Positions 47,744 through 56,368 of a DNA stretch of 64,000 nucleotides are shown piece by piece. This DNA is from Rhizobium sp. S152 (GTDB taxonomy: Bacteria > Pseudomonadota > Alphaproteobacteria > Rhizobiales > Rhizobiaceae). Made by a program: the position numbers and the translations under genes. Position 1 is the first letter of the stretch; the number at the start of each line of letters is the position of its first letter. The notes under the pieces were generated by a model. That model saw only the letters and a list, made by a program, of their open reading frames with translations, had not been told where the DNA came from and made no database searches. Location: the NCBI RefSeq assembly GCF_030380735.1, contig NZ_JAUDRZ010000005.1, positions 37,238 to 101,237 of the forward strand, given 5' to 3'.

Positions 47744-48585
47744 CCCAATTCCAGCGTCGTCACGCCAAAGACGTTTTTCAGCGGCACCGACGGCGCGTCA
47801 CCCCGATACATGCGGGCGGTCTCGAACACCGGCTCCAGCCCCATCTCCTCGGCCAGACTCATCGCCGCCTTGTTCTCGACCGGAATGTCGATGAACACGG
47901 GCGCGCCTTTGGCTTCCGGCGCCAATGTCGACAACACGGCGGCGGCGCTATCGGCGTCCTGCGCGAAGAGCGGGCCGATCTTGTAACCCTCGTAGCAGCG
48001 GCGGATTGTGCCATAGCCGCGGATCTTGCCGCTCTTGCGGACCAGCGCCGTGCGGCGATCCTTGCGCGTCGCGCACCAGGAAGCCACGAAAGCCGGGCGC
48101 GGGGCCGGAAAGATCGTGGCATCATACCGCTGCAGCCCGTCCAGCTTGTCGGTCACCACTTGCGCGGCCAGCGTCGACGACGGCACCGACGAGATCACAC
48201 CGCCGTAGCGAACCGTCCTGTAAGCCTCTTCGAAGCCCGCCTTGCGATAATTGTCCTGCTGGGCGGTGACGCCATCGAGGCCGATGCTGCGGCCTTCCGC
48301 GGAGGAGAGCCCCTTCTCCCAAATCGCCTTGCCGTAGCCTTTCCCGCGAAAATCCGGGTGGACGATGTAGAGGCCGAGAAAGGCGAAGTCGTCGCCATAT
48401 TTGACGACGGAGATCGAACCGACAGGCACTTCGCCGACCGCGCCGACGAAAAAGCCCGACGGGTCGGCGTCGTGAAAGGCAAGCGAATCGTCGAGCCCGG
48501 GATTCCACCCTTCCTGACGTGCCCATTCGAGCACTAGCTCCAACTCACCGGGTCGCATCGGGCGAACGGCAAAATCCGAATTCAT
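47740..48585 (-). CDS. GNAT acetyltransferase with C-terminal Acetyltransf_18-type domain
   Basis: The 281-residue protein has an N-terminal GNAT fold with the acetyl-CoA loop FRGKGYGKAIWEKGL (about 78-92). A second half includes GYGTIRRCYEGYKIGPLFAQ and ends in a fold typical of YitH-like proteins. The substrate is unknown; small-molecule amines are typical. It is convergent with the DMT exporter. Confidence 0.85.
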   Translation of the reverse strand: MNSDFAVRPMRPGELELVLEWARQEGWNPGLDDSLAFHDADPSGFFVGAVGEVPVGSISVVKYGDDFAFLGLYIVHPDFRGKGYGKAIWEKGLSSAEGRSIGLDGVTAQQDNYRKAGFEEAYRTVRYGGVISSVPSSTLAAQVVTDKLDGLQRYDATIFPAPRPAFVASWCATRKDRRTALVRKSGKIRGYGTIRRCYEGYKIGPLFAQDADSAAAVLSTLAPEAKGAPVFIDIPVENKAAMSLAEEMGLEPVFETARMYRGDAPSVPLKNVFGVTTLELG

Positions 48586-48914
48586 ACAGATTTCCTAATC
48601 AAGAACCGCCGCGAGTATACGCCGACGAAAAAAAGAAAGTCTATCGGTCACGACAGCGCAACCGAAGCCGAAAGACATGTTCTTGGCGGGCAATGATCTG
48701 CATCGATCATCACGATACAAGACCTGGCGACGTCAGGGCCGGAATCGCGGAACTATAGTGCTTCAATTTCGAGAAAATTACTTAACACACCATGAAGAAT
48801 CGCGGTTCGATGACGGCGTCGTGACCGCCCTTGCGTCACAACTTTCCCCGCCGTGCATCCCCGTGCCTTCAGGTCGAATTAGGATCAAGCTCCCAATTCA
48901 CTGGAGACACCGTC
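48586..48914. other. Intergenic region upstream of the SGNH hydrolase gene
   Basis: No gene is supported in these 329 bases. An inverted repeat ATGATC-N6-GATCAT lies at 48693-48710. The region must carry the divergent promoters of the GNAT gene and the hydrolase gene. Confidence 0.5.
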
Positions 48915-50768
48915 ATGCTTCTTGGCTTCAGCCTCGCCATCACGCAGCCAGCTCGACACCGGCCATCCCTACCAAGACCGATCGCCGCCTTCGGAGACAG
49001 CCTGACGGCCGGCACCGGCGCGTCCGGCCCCGCGCATGTTTACCCCGCCCTCGCCGCGACCCTCTTTCCCATGCCGAGAATGATCGCCAATCGCGGCATC
49101 GGCGGCCAGACATCCACGCAGATCGCCGTTCGCCAAGGTGGCCTGCCGCTCAAGCTCGCGATCCTTGGAGAAGCGCCCCGCAATTTGTTCCCGCGCACGC
49201 GCGACTGGCAGACCACCTTCGAAACAGACACCGTCAACGGCCTCACCCATGAGCTTGTCGGAACCGGCATCGCCGACGACGGCCTCCCATACGGCGATGT
49301 CCGCATCCACGGCGTGGCGACGGCATCCTTCACCGACATAGCGCGGCAACCCTATGGCGCGCTTGCAGCCAATTACGAAGTCACGTCGGGAACAAGCTGG
49401 ACGATCACCGGCGACATCCAGAAGATCGCCGGCTCCCTGACCGGCGTGATCGGCTTCAACCTGCCGCTCATCCAGTCGAACGAACTCGGCGCTTATCTCG
49501 ACGAAATCGCCTCGCCGAGCCTGCCGCTGGACGGCGCACGCCACCGGGTCAGCGCCACCGGCATCGCAAGCCATCCTTTCATCCGCTCGACCTTCGTGCT
49601 GAATGTCGCCACGGGCGCGGCAATCGATATCACGTTACGCATCTTCCCCGGCCAGCTCGAGGCCGGAGAGACAACGACCGCCCTGCAACTGACACCACCC
49701 GATAGCTTCATTCCCGCCTATCATCCAGAACAGTCTCAAACGTTCGAATTTGCCGATGACAGCGACGGCTGGTCGGCGCGCGTCCAGGACGGGCACATGA
49801 CGCCTGTTCACCTGCACGACGGCATGCTCATCGTGGAGAACGACGACGGTGGCGTTCTGCGGGGTTGCGAATATGCGATGACCGCCATCCCCAACGGCAA
49901 GATCATCCACCTCGCCTTCGATCTCCAATTTTTGTCCGGGACCGGCCAGGTTCACGTCGGCGGACTGCAAGCCCCGGGCGGCAGCTGGGCAACGACGGCG
50001 ACCGACGGCAACCCGACCTGGGTCCTCGATCATGGCGGCCACCACGAACTGGTGCTGAAAAGCGGCAACGACGAATTCGCCAACCTCACCTGCAGCGCCA
50101 TCACCTTCGTGACGAGCGGCTCGCCGCTGACGTTTTCGCTCGACAACATCGTCATCCAATGGGGCGACGATAGCCCTCAGGTACCGGTAACATACCGATC
50201 GGTCGACATCCTCACGGTCTCGGGCGCACATAGCGGCAACGCCGAGGGCAGCCTGTCCGGCATCGCGGGCATGATCGCCACCGATGCTGTCGGCCAATGG
50301 ACCTTCACCAGACACGCTACCGGCGACGCCGTCCCGGTCCCCTACGCGAGTGAGTTCGCTCTCGACGACGCCCTCTCGCTTCGCCGCGCCATCCACTGGA
50401 TATGGGCGGGCCGCAACAATGCGGAGGACAAAGCCACCGTTCTCGCCGATATCGCCGCCATGGCCGCCTACGCGGCCGGCGGCCGCTATCTCATCGGCTC
50501 TGTCCTGCCCGCCGCCACCGATACGCCTGCCGCCCTGCAATCCATCACCGCGCTGAACACGGAACTCGCAGCATCACACGCCGGTCGATACGTCGATCTC
50601 CTCTCCGTGCTCCACGCCGCCGGCGACGGCACAACGGAAGACAGCGCCGACATCGCCACCGGTCTCGTTCCGAGATCGCTGCGCGCCGATGCCGTCCACC
50701 TCAACGACCGGGGTTATGCCATCGTCGCGGCGGCATGGGCCGAGGCAACGCTGGCTAGGGGATGGTGA
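48915..50768 (+). CDS. SGNH/GDSL hydrolase with a large beta-rich insertion
   Basis: The 617-residue protein has split SGNH blocks. Block I is AFGDSLTAG (Ser29), block II is around NRGIGGQTSTQI (Gly63/64), block III is WAGRNN (Asn501/502), and block V is DAVHLN (Asp592, His595). Between blocks II and III lie about 430 residues, of which about 270-415 look like a carbohydrate-binding jelly roll (FEFADDSDGWSARVQDGHM). These enzymes often deacylate polysaccharides. No signal peptide is evident. GGAG lies 8 bases before the ATG. It heads the polysaccharide locus but is convergent with it. Confidence 0.82.
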   Translation: MLLGFSLAITQPARHRPSLPRPIAAFGDSLTAGTGASGPAHVYPALAATLFPMPRMIANRGIGGQTSTQIAVRQGGLPLKLAILGEAPRNLFPRTRDWQTTFETDTVNGLTHELVGTGIADDGLPYGDVRIHGVATASFTDIARQPYGALAANYEVTSGTSWTITGDIQKIAGSLTGVIGFNLPLIQSNELGAYLDEIASPSLPLDGARHRVSATGIASHPFIRSTFVLNVATGAAIDITLRIFPGQLEAGETTTALQLTPPDSFIPAYHPEQSQTFEFADDSDGWSARVQDGHMTPVHLHDGMLIVENDDGGVLRGCEYAMTAIPNGKIIHLAFDLQFLSGTGQVHVGGLQAPGGSWATTATDGNPTWVLDHGGHHELVLKSGNDEFANLTCSAITFVTSGSPLTFSLDNIVIQWGDDSPQVPVTYRSVDILTVSGAHSGNAEGSLSGIAGMIATDAVGQWTFTRHATGDAVPVPYASEFALDDALSLRRAIHWIWAGRNNAEDKATVLADIAAMAAYAAGGRYLIGSVLPAATDTPAALQSITALNTELAASHAGRYVDLLSVLHAAGDGTTEDSADIATGLVPRSLRADAVHLNDRGYAIVAAAWAEATLARGW

Positions 50769-51339
50769 AGCGCGCTCTTTTGCGGAGCAATCGCGCGGGA
50801 TTGCCGGCATGGACACTCCAGGCCGGCAGCGTCGTAAAGGCAACGCCACGCGCGCCGAGCACCGCACCCTCCTCGATTACCACGCCCGGGCCGACGAAAG
50901 CGTCCGCCGCAACCCAGGCATTCGCGCCGATGGTGATCGGCGCCGCCTCAAGCTGGAAGCTCGGCTCGTCGATCCGGTGCGTTCCTGTGCACAGATGCGC
51001 GCCTTGCGAGATGATCGCATTCCTGCGGATGCGGATCGGCGCGACGCAGTAACAGATGACGCGCGGCCCGATCAGCGTGTTCTGCTCCATCACAAGGTTC
51101 GGCGGATACCAGATCTTCGCCGAGCCGTGCACGCGGGCATTGCGCGCAAGCCGCGCCCCGAAGAGCCGCAGCAGTAGTGCCCGCCAGCGATGGAACGGCG
51201 GCGGCGTCCAGGCGGCGAACAATGTCCATGCGACCGCCCATACCGCCCGCAACGCCCGATGCCGCAGCGAAAAGCTTGGGCCGCCCGTCAGCGACCCGCT
51301 CTCGGCTGCGTCGAGTATGCCGAATTCGCCTGGCTCCAT
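50755..51339 (-). CDS. WcaF-like hexapeptide-repeat O-acetyltransferase
   Basis: The 194-residue protein belongs to the putative colanic-acid acetyltransferase group. An N-terminal amphipathic region (RALRAVWAVAWTLFAAWTP) is followed by left-handed beta-helix repeats such as IWYPPNLVMEQNTLIG, RIRRNAIISQGAHLCTGTH and PITIGANAWVAADAFVGPG. The start overlaps the upstream stop as TAATG. It probably O-acetylates the polysaccharide or its repeat unit. The 3' end overlaps the hydrolase gene by 14 bases. Confidence 0.88.
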   Translation of the reverse strand: MEPGEFGILDAAESGSLTGGPSFSLRHRALRAVWAVAWTLFAAWTPPPFHRWRALLLRLFGARLARNARVHGSAKIWYPPNLVMEQNTLIGPRVICYCVAPIRIRRNAIISQGAHLCTGTHRIDEPSFQLEAAPITIGANAWVAADAFVGPGVVIEEGAVLGARGVAFTTLPAWSVHAGNPARLLRKRARFTIP

Positions 51340-52661
51340 TACGCCCCCGCCCCCTCGGCCGGCAAATATGCCCGTCGGTCCTCCTGCCTGCGCATCCGCC
51401 CCAACGCCATCGCCACGAAGACCTGGCAGACGAACAGCGGCAGCACTGCACCAACAGGGCCGCGCAGCAGAATAGGCAGCGACGAGCCGATGACGAAATG
51501 CAGGACGGGCAGACCAAAGAAGGTGCCCGCATCGGATTTCAGCGCTAACCGAAGCAGTAGAGACGTAAGAACGCCACCGAGAGCGACCCCAACGAAACCG
51601 AAATCCATGTAGAAATCGCAGCCGAGAAAGAAGGACAGGTTCGGCGTCCCGTACATACCCGCCGCAAACAGCTGGTTGCCGATGTCGAGCCCGCCAACAA
51701 TGGGTTTTCCGGGCCAGAGCGCGCGCGGCACGAAGAACAGCAGCACGGCCGCCAGCTTCTCGCCCCACAGGAAATCCTGCCCCTCCATGAAGCGGACCGC
51801 ATGCACCGCCGTATCGAAAACATCGATCGAGGGAATGTCGAACAGGTTGTCGACGAAGGAGATGCCGGACAGGTCCTGCAATCCCTCGATACCCGATCGC
51901 GTGGTAATGTTGAGGATGGGAAACAGGATCGTCAGCGCCAGCAGGCAAGCGACGTGAAACTTGGCCGCCGACAGCCGGTCGCACGCCAGCGCCAGGAGAG
52001 CCGGTGCCCAGACCGCCAGCAGCACGAAGCGCGGCGCATTGAAGGGATTTCTTGCCACACCGAGTAAGACCAATGCGACAAACAACGCGCCGAAACAGGC
52101 AAGCTTGTGGCGCGACGCCGCAAAGGAAGCCGCGATCAGACACGCGGTCACCGATTGCGCGGCAAGGAACAGCATGCTCGCAATGAAGCTTTGGGCTGGA
52201 TCCTGCTCCAGCCGCGGCGACAGCAGCCGCTCCAGCCCACCCTCGGATGCCGAAAACAACGCGAATGCAACGACATTGCCGATCAGCAGAAGCAGACCGG
52301 GTCCGGCACTTCCCGCGAGACCGTCCTCCTTGCGTTGCATTGGCACGAACAGGAACGGCAGGGTGAATATCAGTACGATCAGCATCGCGATGACAAACTC
52401 CCACCGCTCATAGGCATAGGCGGTAATAGCCGTCACGCCGCCGATCCTGTCTCCGTGCAATCGCTGCAGCGGCGAGAGTACGAAGTATATAAACAGGCAG
52501 AACCAGAACATGTCCCCGACCTGGAACCGGGGAGACGTCAATCGTGACAGTCCGATTAGCACGAGGATCAGCATCGGCAGTGTCAGGAGCACCACGAACG
52601 CTCCATCCGCAAACGGCAGGTTGAGAAGATAGAGCCCGAGCACCGTGCCGAGTCTGATCAT
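51339..52661 (-). CDS. Wzy-like polysaccharide polymerase (multi-pass membrane protein)
   Basis: The 440-residue protein has about 11-12 transmembrane helices and a long periplasmic loop (about 255-345, ITTRSGIEGLQDLSGISF through KPIVGGLDIGNQLF). That layout is typical of O-antigen polymerases. The family is weakly conserved, so assignment rests on topology and context. Its ATG overlaps the flippase stop by four bases. It would join repeat units on the outer face of the inner membrane. Confidence 0.75.
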   Translation of the reverse strand: MIRLGTVLGLYLLNLPFADGAFVVLLTLPMLILVLIGLSRLTSPRFQVGDMFWFCLFIYFVLSPLQRLHGDRIGGVTAITAYAYERWEFVIAMLIVLIFTLPFLFVPMQRKEDGLAGSAGPGLLLLIGNVVAFALFSASEGGLERLLSPRLEQDPAQSFIASMLFLAAQSVTACLIAASFAASRHKLACFGALFVALVLLGVARNPFNAPRFVLLAVWAPALLALACDRLSAAKFHVACLLALTILFPILNITTRSGIEGLQDLSGISFVDNLFDIPSIDVFDTAVHAVRFMEGQDFLWGEKLAAVLLFFVPRALWPGKPIVGGLDIGNQLFAAGMYGTPNLSFFLGCDFYMDFGFVGVALGGVLTSLLLRLALKSDAGTFFGLPVLHFVIGSSLPILLRGPVGAVLPLFVCQVFVAMALGRMRRQEDRRAYLPAEGAGA

Positions 52662-53959
52662 GAACTCACCGCCAAGACCGGGAAACGCGCAGATCGTCGA
52701 AAGACGATAGCCCACACCATCACGACAACCACGCCATGCGTTACGACTTCAGCCAGTGCCAGGCCAGCGAGGCCCCAAGCCCACCCGAACAGCGAACTCG
52801 CCGCAAACCCCGCCAACATGGCGGCGCCGGCAGCCCAGGCAACCACCCGATAGCGCCCCAATGCCTGCCCGGCCTGCGACAGCGTCTGCGAGATGGCCCC
52901 GGTGAAGACACCGACGGAAAACAGCGCCACGACCAAGGCCGCCTCGGCAGCCGGACCATCCAGCAAAACCGCCATCAGGTAACCGGCTCCAAGCATCGCG
53001 AGAGACAGGAGAAAAGCCAGCCAACTCGCCAGCCGCTGCGTCCGAAACAATCGGCCTACCTCGCGTTCACCACCGCGCAACTCCCGGACCAACTGCGGAA
53101 AATGCGCCCGCCGAATGAACTCGAGCACCTGTGAAAAGGCGACCGTGATCTGCCGGCCATAAAGAAAGATGGCTGTGGTCAGTTCGCCTAGAAACAATGA
53201 GCAGACCAATATCTGGAAGCGAAAGGAAACTTGCCCGGGCACGACGGCTAGAAGTACGCCCATTCCCTCCCGCGCGAAAAATGCCGCCTCGCTCAACTTG
53301 ATCCGCGCAGGCACTGGCGCATGTCCGAGCCTTCGCAGGATCGCGATTTGCAAGGCAATGGTGAGCATCGCCCCGAGAGACAGGGCCGCACCGAGCACCG
53401 TGCCTGCCATGCCGCGCGGCTGATCTGCGACAAACAGCAAGGCGAGCGCCGGAACGGCGTAGATCGGCACGCCCGTCAGCCCGCTCAATCCACCGAGCGC
53501 CAGACCATCAAGTACCCCAGCCGCGTTGAACGCCCAGATGAAGAGCGCGGGCAGCACCGACAGCAGGTAGGCGCAGTCAAACACATCATTGCTCAGCGCG
53601 ACATAGCTCAGCGCCGCCAGAGAAACTCCGGCCGCCACGCAGAACCGGAACAGACTGGCGTGCCAGTAGCACTGCCCGATCACGGCGGCTCGCTGGTCGG
53701 CATCGGCCAACGCAATCCGCCTCGCGATCGTCGTTACGGCCCCGCAGTCGACGAGCATCAGAGCCAGAATGGTGAAGGAAAATGACACTCCAAAATGCGT
53801 GAGGAGCACAAATGCTCCTTGCCCGACCAGCCATGTCTGCGCGAGAAACAGAGACCCTTGTCCGATGCCGAAGCTGGCGACCAGCAGCGCGGCATTCCCG
53901 GTCGCCGGGATCCCGCCGCGAACCCTTGCGTTCCATCGCCCGGATCCGACGAACCTCAT
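52658..53959 (-). CDS. Wzx-like polysaccharide flippase (MOP superfamily)
   Basis: The 433-residue membrane protein has about 12 helices. Its segments FSQVLEFIRRAHFPQLVREL and GQVSFRFQILVCSLFLGELTTAI resemble the Polysacc_synt/Wzx branch. It would flip the lipid-linked repeat unit across the inner membrane. The start MRFVGSGRWNARV overlaps the epimerase stop, so the polysaccharide genes are translationally coupled. Confidence 0.8.
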   Translation of the reverse strand: MRFVGSGRWNARVRGGIPATGNAALLVASFGIGQGSLFLAQTWLVGQGAFVLLTHFGVSFSFTILALMLVDCGAVTTIARRIALADADQRAAVIGQCYWHASLFRFCVAAGVSLAALSYVALSNDVFDCAYLLSVLPALFIWAFNAAGVLDGLALGGLSGLTGVPIYAVPALALLFVADQPRGMAGTVLGAALSLGAMLTIALQIAILRRLGHAPVPARIKLSEAAFFAREGMGVLLAVVPGQVSFRFQILVCSLFLGELTTAIFLYGRQITVAFSQVLEFIRRAHFPQLVRELRGGEREVGRLFRTQRLASWLAFLLSLAMLGAGYLMAVLLDGPAAEAALVVALFSVGVFTGAISQTLSQAGQALGRYRVVAWAAGAAMLAGFAASSLFGWAWGLAGLALAEVVTHGVVVVMVWAIVFRRSARFPVLAVSS

Positions 53960-54930
53960 GCGGCCTTCCGCAGCAATTGACCCTCGACCCACGCATAGGT
54001 CTTCTCCAGCCCTTCGACGAGGCCCCGCGATGGCCGCCAGCCTAGCACCTGTTCCACCAGGCGGTTATCGGAATTGCGCCCGCGCACACCCAGCGGCCCG
54101 GTGACATGACGCTTGTGCAGCCGCTTGCCGGCGATGACGCAGACCATGTCGACCAGTTGGTTGATCGTCACCATCTCGTCGGAACCGATATTCACTGGCC
54201 CTTCGAAATCGGATCGCATCAACAGCAACGTCCCCTCGATGCATTCGTCGATGTAGAGAAACGACCGCGTCTGCTCGCCATCGCCCCAAATCTCGATCTC
54301 GCCGCCATTCGGTGTCATCGCGACCTTCCGGCAGATGGCCGCCGGCGCCTTCTCCCGTCCGCCATCCCAGGTTCCGGAAGGGCCAAAGACATTGTGGTAC
54401 CGCGCGATGCGGTTCCGCATGCCGTAATTACGATTATAGGAGAGGAAGAGCCGTTCGGAAAACAGCTTCTCCCAGCCATATTCGCTATCCGGCGCGGCGG
54501 GATAGGCGGAGGCTTCCGCGCAGTTGGGATTATCGGGATCGATTTGGTTGTGGGCCGGATAGATGCAGGCCGATGACGAATAGAACAGCCGCCCCACCTG
54601 CCGCTCACGGCACAGATCGGCAAGATTGAGATTGATCATCGCCGAGTTGTGCACGATATCGGCATCGTGTTCGCCGCTGAAGATGTAGCCGGCGCCGCCC
54701 ATGTCGGCGGCCAACTGATAGACCTCGTCGAAGGCGCCATCGACCGCCTGCTCGCAGACGTCGCGCCTCCTGAGATCGCCGACGATGAATTCGTCCGCCT
54801 CGCTCGGCTCGTACTCAGGCAGCTTCAGATCGACGCCACGGACGCGAAAACCTTCACGCTTCAGATGTCGAACGAGGTGGCTGCCGATGAAGCCTCCGGC
54901 ACCACAGACAAGAGCAGTCTTCCCCAGCAC
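53956..54930 (-). CDS. NAD-dependent sugar-nucleotide epimerase (GDP-mannose 3,5-epimerase-like)
   Basis: The 324-residue extended short-chain dehydrogenase has GAGGFIGSHL for NAD binding, SSSACIYP and YGWEKL (catalytic Ser, Tyr, Lys). Segments ADMGGAGYIFSGEHD and RFLFDEVY-like loops resemble plant-type GDP-mannose 3,5-epimerases. GDP-mannose made by the manB/manC genes at 60.9-63.8 kb could be its substrate. The start is GTG at 54930; the open frame upstream is not conserved. Confidence 0.87.
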   Translation of the reverse strand: MLGKTALVCGAGGFIGSHLVRHLKREGFRVRGVDLKLPEYEPSEADEFIVGDLRRRDVCEQAVDGAFDEVYQLAADMGGAGYIFSGEHDADIVHNSAMINLNLADLCRERQVGRLFYSSSACIYPAHNQIDPDNPNCAEASAYPAAPDSEYGWEKLFSERLFLSYNRNYGMRNRIARYHNVFGPSGTWDGGREKAPAAICRKVAMTPNGGEIEIWGDGEQTRSFLYIDECIEGTLLLMRSDFEGPVNIGSDEMVTINQLVDMVCVIAGKRLHKRHVTGPLGVRGRNSDNRLVEQVLGWRPSRGLVEGLEKTYAWVEGQLLRKAA

Positions 54931-54946
54931 GTCACGCCCCCCAGCG

Positions 54947-56143
54947 TTAGATTGCTTGCAACTCCAATGATCGCAGATTTCCGAATATGCCCTCGAAACG
55001 GTCGGTGATCCGGTCGATGTCGAAATTCCGCTCCGCATAGGCGCGCCCGTTTGCGCCAAGACGATTCCGTAACGCCTCATCACCCACGAGCTGTCTAAGA
55101 TCGGCGAGGAACTGCTCCCCGTCTCCAGGCTCCGAGACCAACCCCGCCCGTTCCCGCTCCAGAATCCGCCGCGCAAGATTACCGGCAGGAATTGATCCGA
55201 GCACGGGTTTGCCATGGCTAAGATAAGTCAGCACCTTCGACGGCACGGAATAGACACCGGCGTCCTTCTCGATCATCGCGACCATTATGTCCGCGCCACC
55301 GAGCACACGCGGCAAATCCGAAAACGGAACCCAAGGCTTCACATGCAGATTCGAAAGCCCTTCGGCAGCCGCACGTCGTGCCAACTCCTCCGCGACGCGC
55401 CCCTCCGAGAGCACATCGACCTCGACCGGCAGGCTCGCCGCTGCCGCCAGCAAGATGCCCGGATCGTGCTTGTAGCCCAGCGTGCCGGCATAGACCGCCC
55501 GAACGGGACGTGCATCGATCTTGCGGGCAATCGCAGGCATCGATGGGCCAAGGGGCGCCCAGTTCTCGACAACGCTTACGCGCTGGCGCCGGACACCGTT
55601 GCGCCTGAGGATCGGCAGGAAATCCTCGGTAATCGCGACGACGTGATCACTGCTTCGCAAGAGCTCGAATTCCAGTCGCTGATAGCGTGCCGCGATAACG
55701 GCCCCAACGACGGGAAGCTTGCGAGCCAGGATGCGGCTGATGGCTTCGCTGTATATGTCCTGAAGCCAGAAAACGAACAGCGATCCGCACGCCCGCGCGG
55801 CCTTGACTATCTCTGCCTGCGCGTCGAGCGGCGCATTGGCGGAGAGAACGATGGCCGGATGAAACTTGGCAACCATCGCCGCGACACGGCGACCAATCTC
55901 GACCTCCTGCGATCGGCGCTTGAGAAAGCCATTCTTCTCGAATGCCTCGTCCAGCCTGATGCCAACGATCTCAAGTCCAATTGGATCATCGGCTCGCCTG
56001 CTCAGTTCACCCTTTGGCGTCTGGAAGCTGGCGGAATGGACATGCAGGACCTCATAGCCCCTACCGGCGAGCGAGCGGGAGAGCTGGACCTGAAACGGAT
56101 GACCGGAATAGTCATGAACAAGTATGCGCTTCCCAATGACCAT
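54947..56143 (-). CDS. Glycosyltransferase family 4
   Basis: The 398-residue protein has a GT-B layout. The donor-binding C-terminal half includes VRAVYAGTLGYKHDPGILLAA, VYSVPSKVLTYLSHGKPVLGS (the E/PSK loop) and GLVSEPGDGEQFLADLRQL. The acceptor half begins RILVHDYSGHPFQVQLSRSLAG. It is the only glycosyltransferase in this cluster, so most sugars of the repeat unit must be added by enzymes encoded elsewhere. It is cytoplasmic or peripheral to the membrane. Confidence 0.9.
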   Translation of the reverse strand: MVIGKRILVHDYSGHPFQVQLSRSLAGRGYEVLHVHSASFQTPKGELSRRADDPIGLEIVGIRLDEAFEKNGFLKRRSQEVEIGRRVAAMVAKFHPAIVLSANAPLDAQAEIVKAARACGSLFVFWLQDIYSEAISRILARKLPVVGAVIAARYQRLEFELLRSSDHVVAITEDFLPILRRNGVRRQRVSVVENWAPLGPSMPAIARKIDARPVRAVYAGTLGYKHDPGILLAAAASLPVEVDVLSEGRVAEELARRAAAEGLSNLHVKPWVPFSDLPRVLGGADIMVAMIEKDAGVYSVPSKVLTYLSHGKPVLGSIPAGNLARRILERERAGLVSEPGDGEQFLADLRQLVGDEALRNRLGANGRAYAERNFDIDRITDRFEGIFGNLRSLELQAI

Positions 56144-56368
56144 GCCTTATCTCAGACAGATGGAGGAAAACCAGTATCGTGACTCATAATAATTAGCTTC
56201 GGCAGACAGGCGCGGCCGGCGTCAGCAATAAAATACTTAGGTTGTATTTATGAATTAACTAAACCTTTATAAAAATATCAACTTTGTCAAGGCCTATTCT
56301 ATTCTGATCGCGGAGATTGCAACCAAGCGCGCCGATCCGATATGGGAACACGCTCGCACTCTGGGGTG

